From the NCBI GenBank assembly GCA_963618055.1, contig CAVERI010000022.1:1-36731 (forward strand): 36,731 bases of DNA, in the 5' to 3' direction. Of this stretch, positions 31,407 to 36,731 are shown in pieces. Both the position numbers and the translations under genes were made by a program. This stretch comes from SFHK01 sp963618055 (GTDB taxonomy: Bacteria; Bacillota; Clostridia; Christensenellales; Aristaeellaceae). The notes beneath the pieces were generated by a model. The model did not search any database, was not told where the DNA came from, and saw only the letters and a program-made list of their open reading frames with translations. How positions within the stretch are numbered: position 1 is the stretch's first letter; each line of letters starts with the position of its first letter.

Positions 31407-32663
31407 ATGGAACGATTTGATATTCTGGTGGCGGGCGGCGGCTTCGCAGGCACGGCGGCGGCCATCGCGGCGGCGCGGCAGGGCGCGCGGGTGCTTCTGA
31501 TTGAGAAAACCAACTGTCTGGGCGGCGCGGCCTGCAACGGGCTGGTAAACCCGTTCATGCCCTTCTGGACGAGCATGCCCGGGGAGGACAAGCCGCGCAG
31601 GCTGTGCAACGGCATCTTTGCCGAGGTACTTGCGGGGCTTAAAGAAATGAACGCGCTGGGCGAAAACAACATGACCTTCGATGAGGAGGCGCTCAAGCTG
31701 CTTCTGAACCGCATGGCGCTGAAGGCCGGCGTGCAGCTTCTGTTCCACGCGCAGATTGCGCAGGTGCAGACGGAAAACGGCGTGATCAAGTCCGTGCTGT
31801 GCGCCACGCCCGGCGGCCCCGTGACGCTGGAAGCGGATACCTTCATCGACGCGACCGGCGACGGCACGCTTTCCATGCTGGCAGGCTGCCATTTCCATCT
31901 GGGGCGCGAGGGCGACCATCTCTGCCAGCCCATGACGCTGTGCTTCCGCATGGATCAGGTAGACAAAGCGAAATTCCAGCAGAACCGCACGCGGATCAAT
32001 CCGCTGTACAAGCAGTTTCAACAGGAGGGCAAAATCAAGAACCTCCGCGAGGACGTTTTGATCTTCGACACGCTGCACGACGGCATACTGCATTTCAACT
32101 CCACGCGCATCGTGCGCCGGAATCCCACTGATTCCTTTGATCTGACGCTGGCGGAAATCGAAGCGCGCGAGCAGGTGTACGAGCTGTGGCAGTTCCTGCG
32201 CGACAACATTCCCGGCTTCGAAAACAGCCGCGTGCTTTCGACGGCCATTCAGATTGGCACGCGCGAAAGCCGCATGATTGACGGCGAGTACTGCCTGACG
32301 CAGGAGGATCTGAAGAACTGCGTTCACTTCCCGGACGGCATCGCCGCGGGCAACTACGACATCGACATCCACAACCCCGAGGGCAGCGGCACCAGCCACT
32401 ATTATTTCGCTCCCGGCACGTGGTACACCATTCCCTATCGCTGCCTGCTGCCGCTGGACACGGAGAACCTGCTCGTCGCCGGGCGCTGCATTTCCTCCAC
32501 TCACGAAGCGCAGGCCTCCTATCGCATCATGCCCATCGTCTGCTGCATCGGCGAGGCCGCAGGCGTGGCCGCGGGCACGGCCTGCCGCACGCGCACGTCG
32601 CTGCGCGGCGTGGACATTGATCAGGTACGCGCGCGCCTGAAGGCAGGCGGCGCGCCCATCTGA
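31407..32663 (+). CDS. FAD-dependent oxidoreductase
   Basis: This 418-residue flavoprotein begins MERFDILVAGGGFAGTAAAI, with the dinucleotide-binding glycines, then IEKTNCLGGAACNG, the second FAD motif DTFIDATGDGTLSML and the C-terminal NLLVAGRCISSTHEAQASYR with GEAAGVAAG. This is the FAD_oxidored (PF12831) pattern, common in Clostridia and of largely unknown substrate. Upstream in-frame ATGs exist, but 31374 lies in the -10 box; 31407 gives the family start, with a weak GGGCGG site. It is divergent from, and probably activated by, the AraC/PocR regulator. A terminator follows. Confidence 0.87.
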   Translation: MERFDILVAGGGFAGTAAAIAAARQGARVLLIEKTNCLGGAACNGLVNPFMPFWTSMPGEDKPRRLCNGIFAEVLAGLKEMNALGENNMTFDEEALKLLLNRMALKAGVQLLFHAQIAQVQTENGVIKSVLCATPGGPVTLEADTFIDATGDGTLSMLAGCHFHLGREGDHLCQPMTLCFRMDQVDKAKFQQNRTRINPLYKQFQQEGKIKNLREDVLIFDTLHDGILHFNSTRIVRRNPTDSFDLTLAEIEAREQVYELWQFLRDNIPGFENSRVLSTAIQIGTRESRMIDGEYCLTQEDLKNCVHFPDGIAAGNYDIDIHNPEGSGTSHYYFAPGTWYTIPYRCLLPLDTENLLVAGRCISSTHEAQASYRIMPIVCCIGEAAGVAAGTACRTRTSLRGVDIDQVRARLKAGGAPI

Positions 32664-32685
32664 CGGAGTTCTCCCAGCAAAACAG

Positions 32686-32726
32686 CCGCCGGCTTCGAGC
32701 CATCCCGAAGCCAGCGGCCTTTTTTC
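32686..32726. terminator. bidirectional terminator between the oxidoreductase and tetR genes
   Basis: GCCGCCGGCTTCG (32686-32698) pairs with CGAAGCCAGCGGC (32707-32719), with one mismatch, then six T at 32721-32726. On the minus strand GTTTTGC follows, so it may also serve the tetR gene. Confidence 0.88.
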
Positions 32727-32736
32727 AGGAAACCGC

Positions 32737-33282
32737 TCACAGATACGGCGTAATCAGCAGGCGCACCGTCTCGCTTACAAATTTCACAACCTCCTCCCGT
32801 GCGTATTTGGAGTAGCCCGTCAGAATCACGTTCAGAAGTCCGTTCGAAAGGCAGGTAAACAGCATCTCCCTGTCCGATTCCGTCGCCCGCGTCAGCTGCT
32901 CCTTCCAGCGGACGATGGTCTTGTCGTGCGCCATTGAAATCATTTTCGCCGTGAGCGATGAATCCTTGTTTTGAAAGATGAGCACGCGGCATACCTCGGC
33001 GTTCTGGTCGATCATTGCGTAGATTCGCTCGATCATGTCCATCACATCGACCACACTGGCGAAGGACAGCGAGCGTTCGAAGTCGGCAAGCAGGTCGTTT
33101 TCCATCTGGTTCAGCACGTCGAAGCAGTCCGTAAAGTGCGCGTAGAACGTAGCGCGATTGATCTGCGCCGCCTCGCACACCTCCTTCACCGTGATGCGGT
33201 TCACCGGTCTATCCTCCAGCAAGTGCAGAAGCGATTCCTTGATCACCCGCCGCGTATAGCGCACCCGCGCATCCGTCTTCAT
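32737..33282 (-). CDS. TetR/AcrR family regulator
   Basis: This 181-residue protein has an N-terminal helix-turn-helix ITVKEVCEAAQINRATFYAH, preceded by TRRVIKESLLHLLED, the standard TetR DNA-binding domain. The helical ligand domain has no recognised signature, though TetR proteins with F-x-N/Q and a late GLLNVILTGYSKYAREE helix are frequent in Clostridia. GGGGGAG lies 5 bp before the ATG. It is divergent from the epimerase-like gene with about 160 bp between starts, so that gene is the likely target; a candidate site TGTGT-10-ACACA at 33328-33347 is weak. Confidence 0.88.
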   Translation of the reverse strand: MKTDARVRYTRRVIKESLLHLLEDRPVNRITVKEVCEAAQINRATFYAHFTDCFDVLNQMENDLLADFERSLSFASVVDVMDMIERIYAMIDQNAEVCRVLIFQNKDSSLTAKMISMAHDKTIVRWKEQLTRATESDREMLFTCLSNGLLNVILTGYSKYAREEVVKFVSETVRLLITPYL

Positions 33283-33363
33283 GCGCTCTCCCCCTTTTTT
33301 TCGGTTTTCTAAACGGATTTTCCGCCTGTGTTGCCTATCTTACACATCCGCGAAAGCTGATGG

Positions 33364-33393
33364 TTGCATTCCGTATTTCGGTTCCATTATAAT
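33364..33393 (+). promoter_or_regulatory. promoter of the epimerase-like gene
   Basis: TTGCAT (33364-33369), 18 bp, TATAAT (33388-33393), about 50 bp before the start at 33446. Confidence 0.65.
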
Positions 33394-33445
33394 ATACATG
33401 TGAAAGAAAAGCAACATCTATATGGTGAACGGGAGGTGGCAAACG

Positions 33446-34444
33446 ATGTTCGCAAATTATCTGGTTACCGGAGCGACGGGCTTTCTGGGGCTGACCGTCG
33501 TTCGCATGCTGGCGGCGCGCGGAGAACGCGTTACAGCTTTGGTGCTGAAGGGCGACACGTCCGCGGCGCGCCTGCCCGCCGGCGTGCGCGTTTCCTACGG
33601 AGACGTTTCAGACAGAAACAGTCTCGCGGATTTCTTTTCCTCCTGCGACGAGCACACCTGCGTGATTCATTGTGCGGGCATGGTTTCTATTCGCACGACC
33701 CCGGGCAGGCGGCTGCGCGCCATAAACGTGACCGGCACGGCGAACATTGTCGCCCTCTGTCAGGCGCACCGCGCGGGCAGGCTGATCTACGTAAGCTCCG
33801 TACACGCCATACCGGAGGCGAAAAAGGGCGCGGTCACGACGGAGGCCGCGGCATTCTCTCCGAAAACCGTCTCCGGCCCCTACGCCAAGTCCAAGGCCGA
33901 GGCTTCGGCACTGGTGCTTGCCGCCGCGAAGAACGGCCTGAACGCCTGCATCGTTCATCCGTCCGGCATCGTCGGGCCGGAGGACTACAATCTGGGCAGT
34001 GTCAGCAGCATGATCATTTCCTATTGCCGCGGCCGCCTGCCGCTGGGCGTGGAAGGCGGCTACGATTTTGTGGACGTGCGCGACGTAGCGTCCGGCATTC
34101 TCGCCTGCTGTGAAAGGGGCGTGCCCGGCGAGTGCTACATTCTCTCCTCCGAGTATGTCACCATCCGCACGCTGCTTCAGCATTTGCAGGCGGAATCCCG
34201 CGGAAAGCGCGTGCGCGCCTTTATCCCCACCGCGCTGGCGAAAATTCTTTCCCCGTTCGCCGAGGGCTTCAGCCTTCTGCGGCGTGAGAAGCCATGCTTC
34301 ACACCCTATTCCGTAGCCGTGCTCGCGTCCAACGGGCATTTCTCCCACGCCAAGGCAACCCGTGAGCTGGGCTACGCGCCCCGGAAATTCAGCGACACCC
34401 TGCGCGATACCTTCCGCTGGCTTCGGGAAAAGGGCTATTGCTGA
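33446..34444 (+). CDS. NAD(P)-dependent epimerase/dehydratase, extended SDR
   Basis: This 332-residue enzyme starts MFANYLVTGATGFLGLTVVR, with the GxxGxxG nucleotide loop, has DVSD after the third strand, a Ser-containing YVSSVHAIPE and the catalytic Tyr-x3-Lys in GPYAKSKAEAS. IVHPSGIVGPED and FVDVRDVASGI are typical of extended SDRs acting on nucleotide sugars or dihydroflavonol-like substrates. The substrate cannot be told. ATG 33446 has GGGAGG about 9 bp upstream; the earlier ATG at 33422 does not. It is divergent from tetR, which probably represses it. A terminator follows. Confidence 0.9.
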   Translation: MFANYLVTGATGFLGLTVVRMLAARGERVTALVLKGDTSAARLPAGVRVSYGDVSDRNSLADFFSSCDEHTCVIHCAGMVSIRTTPGRRLRAINVTGTANIVALCQAHRAGRLIYVSSVHAIPEAKKGAVTTEAAAFSPKTVSGPYAKSKAEASALVLAAAKNGLNACIVHPSGIVGPEDYNLGSVSSMIISYCRGRLPLGVEGGYDFVDVRDVASGILACCERGVPGECYILSSEYVTIRTLLQHLQAESRGKRVRAFIPTALAKILSPFAEGFSLLRREKPCFTPYSVAVLASNGHFSHAKATRELGYAPRKFSDTLRDTFRWLREKGYC

Positions 34445-34477
34445 AGTGTTTTTTTCAAAAGAAAGCAAGTAAATCTC

Positions 34478-34507
34478 AAAAAGCGGGAACCAAGCTCCCG
34501 CTTTTTT
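34478..34507 (+). terminator. intrinsic terminator
   Basis: AAAAAGCGGGA (34478-34488) pairs with TCCCGCTTTTT, ending in six T (34502-34507), with a 7-nt loop. It serves the epimerase-like gene. Confidence 0.9.
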
Positions 34508-34548
34508 CGTCAAAATATGGGTATGTATTTTTTTCGGAGGTGTCCGTC

Positions 34549-35682
34549 ATGCTCAGACGAATCCTTGCGTTGCTTTTCATTTTGACGCTGGCCTTGCCCG
34601 CGTGCGCGGAGTCGCGCTATACCGACGCGGTTTCCGCCGGAGAGGGCTTTTTCGCCTATGTTCCGAGCGAGGCGCAGGCCTTTGGCGACGAGGGCAGCTT
34701 CGGCGGCGCGTACTCCGAGCCGCTGGTGGTTTATGTGGACGCCGCCGGAAACGAGACGAAAATCGCGCACGGATTCATCACTGAGGCTCTCGAGGGCAGC
34801 GTCGTGGTACGCTACAGCTCCGAGGCCTATGTGCACCGTTACCTGATTGCCGGCGTCGGCGGGAAGGTGCTGGCGCGGGTGGACAGCATCGAGGGCTTTG
34901 GCGGCGCTTCCTATTCCGTCGCCCGCAGCGGCGAGAGCTTCGGCATCATCAACCAGAGCGGTCTGTTTGTCGTTCCGGCCACCTTCAAGCAGATCACGCG
35001 CGACCAGAGCGACGTATACGCGGGCTACGACCGCGCGCCGTTCTTCTGCACGTCAGCCATTGACGGCGGCATTACGGTGCTCGACTGCGACACTCTGTCG
35101 ACCATCGGCCGCTATACCGAGGTTGATTCCTATCTCCGCGCGAGCTTCGTCAACCCCGCGCTGTTCATGGTGGAAAACCGCTCCAAGCGCTCCTGGTGCT
35201 CGATGGAAACCGGCGACGTGCTGTTCAGTCTGATGCTCCGTAAGGACGCGCGCGATTTTGCCTCCTCCGAATTCGAGCCGTTGAGCGCCAACGGCTCCTT
35301 CCGCTACGTTGAGGGACTTCCGGAGTGCCTTGTGATCACGCGCGGCGAGGACGCGGATGCCAAATCCTATCTCGCGGACAATCACGGCGTGCGCATTTCG
35401 CTGGATTTCCAGTCGCTGATTCCGCTCGTGTGGGCGAACGGCAAGGGTTTATTCCTGTTTGAAACCTTCGATCCTGCCATCGAACCGCAGCCCACGCCCG
35501 CGGAGGACTGGGACACGCCCTATGACCCGATCGCTATCTATGGCGACAGCTACCGCTGCGGTCTCGTGGATGAAACCGGCGCGATCGTCGCGCCCGCGCA
35601 ATATGTGGGGCACCAGTGCGTCGAGGACAGCGTCGTGCTGGAGGAGGCCAACGGCCAGACTTACACAATTTCCGTTCAATAG
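34549..35682 (+). CDS. secreted protein with WG-like repeats, function unknown
   Basis: This 377-residue protein has a signal peptide (MLRRILALLFILTLALPACA), whose Cys before the cut may make it a lipoprotein only if LPAC is read as a lipobox. The mature part has blocks like SFGIINQSGLFVVPATFKQI and YRCGLVDETGAIVAPAQYVG. These fit the WG-repeat type (G-hydrophobic-hydrophobic-[ND]-x-x-G-x-hydrophobic-hydrophobic-x-P). No enzyme motif is seen. The frame is open further upstream across the terminator, but ATG 34549 has GGAGG 8 bp before it. The following gene lies 173 bp downstream with no T-run terminator between. Confidence 0.8.
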   Translation: MLRRILALLFILTLALPACAESRYTDAVSAGEGFFAYVPSEAQAFGDEGSFGGAYSEPLVVYVDAAGNETKIAHGFITEALEGSVVVRYSSEAYVHRYLIAGVGGKVLARVDSIEGFGGASYSVARSGESFGIINQSGLFVVPATFKQITRDQSDVYAGYDRAPFFCTSAIDGGITVLDCDTLSTIGRYTEVDSYLRASFVNPALFMVENRSKRSWCSMETGDVLFSLMLRKDARDFASSEFEPLSANGSFRYVEGLPECLVITRGEDADAKSYLADNHGVRISLDFQSLIPLVWANGKGLFLFETFDPAIEPQPTPAEDWDTPYDPIAIYGDSYRCGLVDETGAIVAPAQYVGHQCVEDSVVLEEANGQTYTISVQ

Positions 35683-35855
35683 CTTGTAGCAAGCGGAGCC
35701 GCCACATGCTTTGCCGTGCGCCCGGAAACGGTGCGCACAGATAACGGCGGTACCGGTGATACGCGCGCAAATCCATGGCCGCATTCCGAGGCGTAGGAAT
35801 GGGCCGCCGCGTCGCTGCGCCGTGATCCGCGCATAAAAACGCGGAGGCATATATT
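35682..35855 (+). other. structured intercistronic RNA or leader before the ceramidase-like gene
   Basis: Several hairpins follow each other: GCTTG/CAAGC at 35682-35694; an outer stem GCCGCC (35698-35703) with GGCGGT (35746-35751) enclosing GTGCGC (35716-35721)/GCGCAC (35733-35738); GGCCgCATTCC (35777-35787)/GGAATGGGCC (35796-35805); and CCGCG (35827-35831)/CGCGG (35840-35844), which runs into the Shine-Dalgarno GGAGG. There is no open frame of note and no T-run. It matches no riboswitch class I can recognise. Confidence 0.5.
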
Positions 35856-36731
35856 ATGACGCATATCAAATTGGGATTCCATGAAACCGACATCACGCCC
35901 GACGCGCCCATGCAGCTGATCGGCTTCGGTTCGTCCTCGAAATCGCAGGGCGTAGAGCGGCCGCTCCGGACGCAGGTATCCATCTGGCAATCGGATACCG
36001 CCTGCTGCACGCTGGTAGCCATCGATCACATCGGCTTTGCCGTCGAGCATGCCGCGCGCCTGCGAAACGCGCTGGGCGCGCTGACCGACACGAACGCCGA
36101 GCATGTGATGCTTTGCTTCTCCCACACGCACGCCGCGCCGAACGACAGCCTTGAACCCGAATACGCAAACCTCGTAGACGCGCGCATACTGGACGCGGCG
36201 CGCACAGCCCTGAACTCGATGCGGCTCGTTCACGTCGCATGGGGCTGCGCCGATACGCATATCGGCGTGAACCGCCGAAATGGCGGCGCGCTGGATCGCC
36301 GCGCGGGGCTTCTCAAGGTCGCGGACGCGGAAACCGGCGCACCCGTGCTGGCGCTTCTGCGGCTGACGGCGCACGGCAACTCGCTCAAGAGCGATAACAC
36401 GCGCATCTCGTCCGACTGGTTCGGCGCGGCGCGCGACATTCTTTCGCATAGCTGGGGCTGCCCCGTGATGCTCACGCAGGGCGCGGCCGGGAACGTCGCT
36501 CCGCGCTTCTTCTGCTCGAAAATCGATCCGCCCGACGCGGACGACACGAGCGGCCGGTTTGTCCGAACGGAAGACGCGCTGTACGAGATGGGGCGCACGG
36601 TGCTTCGCGACACGCAGGCGCTGTTCGACTCTCTCCGCCCGCACGACGCGTCCACGCTTCGAATGTTCTCGATGCGCGACACGCTGTATGCCGACGTTCC
36701 CACCCTCCCCCGCGCCCGCTCCATTGCGGAT
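35856..36731 (+). CDS. neutral/alkaline ceramidase N-terminal domain-like protein (partial, runs off right end)
   Basis: The frame is open from ATG 35856 to the window end (292 codons). It begins MTHIKLGFHETDITPDAPMQ, contains LVAIDHIGFAVEH, the metal-site motif LCFSHTHAAPND, LLRLTAHGNSL with a second His, and MLTQGAAGNVAPRF. These are the hallmarks of the neutral/alkaline non-lysosomal ceramidase family (PF04734-like): D-I-T-P start, S-H-T-H zinc ligands and QGxxGN. No signal peptide is seen, unlike true secreted bacterial ceramidases, and most clostridial members have no tested function. GCGGAGG lies about 8 bp upstream, inside a small hairpin. The C-terminal part is outside the window. Confidence 0.8.
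   Translation, partial: MTHIKLGFHETDITPDAPMQLIGFGSSSKSQGVERPLRTQVSIWQSDTACCTLVAIDHIGFAVEHAARLRNALGALTDTNAEHVMLCFSHTHAAPNDSLEPEYANLVDARILDAARTALNSMRLVHVAWGCADTHIGVNRRNGGALDRRAGLLKVADAETGAPVLALLRLTAHGNSLKSDNTRISSDWFGAARDILSHSWGCPVMLTQGAAGNVAPRFFCSKIDPPDADDTSGRFVRTEDALYEMGRTVLRDTQALFDSLRPHDASTLRMFSMRDTLYADVPTLPRARSIAD

Noticed and set aside
31164..32504. Long minus-strand frame over the FAD oxidoreductase and the PocR gene start
   Set aside because: It crosses the divergent promoter region with its operator; the FAD motifs on the plus strand settle the coding strand.
33328..33347. TGTGT-10-ACACA as TetR operator
   Set aside because: The arms are only 5 bp and the centre is not symmetric, so it is noted under tetR but not called as a site.

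Overview
The window looks like the chromosome of a GC-rich member of the Clostridia (Bacillota), probably an uncultured gut lineage; I cannot name the genus. Evidence: a darA-holB-ricT cluster, an obg/yhbY/yqeK/rsfS neighbourhood, a DUF3343 protein beside a cysteine desulfurase, a feoA-feoB-Cys-rich membrane protein operon, a MarR-controlled heterodimeric ABC exporter, strong GGAGG ribosome binding sites and sigma-A promoters with TTGACA and TATAAT boxes. No tRNA, rRNA or CRISPR array was seen.

Layout. 1-499 is visibly AT-richer than the rest and holds gene fragments, including an NTF2-like gene broken by a TGA. 500-3287 (-) is a sugar operon (isomerase, then GH27 alpha-galactosidase) behind a good promoter. 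3546-3929 (-) is a small conserved protein. 4042-6524 (-) is darA-holB-ricT. 6594-9954 (-) is a tightly coupled operon: a YqeK-RsfS fusion, an M55 D-aminopeptidase, a sensor kinase and a secreted protein. 10068-10847 (+) is a membrane protein set between yqeK and yhbY. 10848-13275 (-) is nth-obg-(hairpin element)-yhbY. 13407-14918 is a divergent DUF3343/cysteine desulfurase pair. 14927-15340 (-) is the 3' remnant of a group II intron. 15384-18055 (-) is ROK sugar kinase, 2-hydroxyacid dehydrogenase and inositol-monophosphatase-like phosphatase.

18120-24208 holds one ABC exporter (-) divergent from a marR-exporter-exporter operon (+) with a clear operator. 24351-26845 (+) carries a uroporphyrinogen-decarboxylase-family protein and a secreted protein, each followed by a terminator. 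26985-29361 (-) is ferrous iron uptake with a palindromic operator. 29440-30403 holds two truncated genes meeting tail to tail. 30406-32663 is an AraC/PocR regulator divergent from an FAD oxidoreductase, with 21-bp-spaced direct repeats between them. 32737-34444 is TetR divergent from an NAD(P)-dependent sugar epimerase-like protein. 34549-36731 (+) is a secreted protein, a strongly structured intercistronic RNA and the start of a neutral-ceramidase-like gene running off the window.

The most unusual points are the in-frame YqeK-RsfS fusion that keeps a perfect ribosome binding site and ATG for free RsfS, the D-aminopeptidase/orphan kinase/secreted protein operon, the group II intron remnant, the AraC-type direct repeats and the folded leader before the ceramidase-like gene. 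All family names come from reading motifs and from memory; no search was run.
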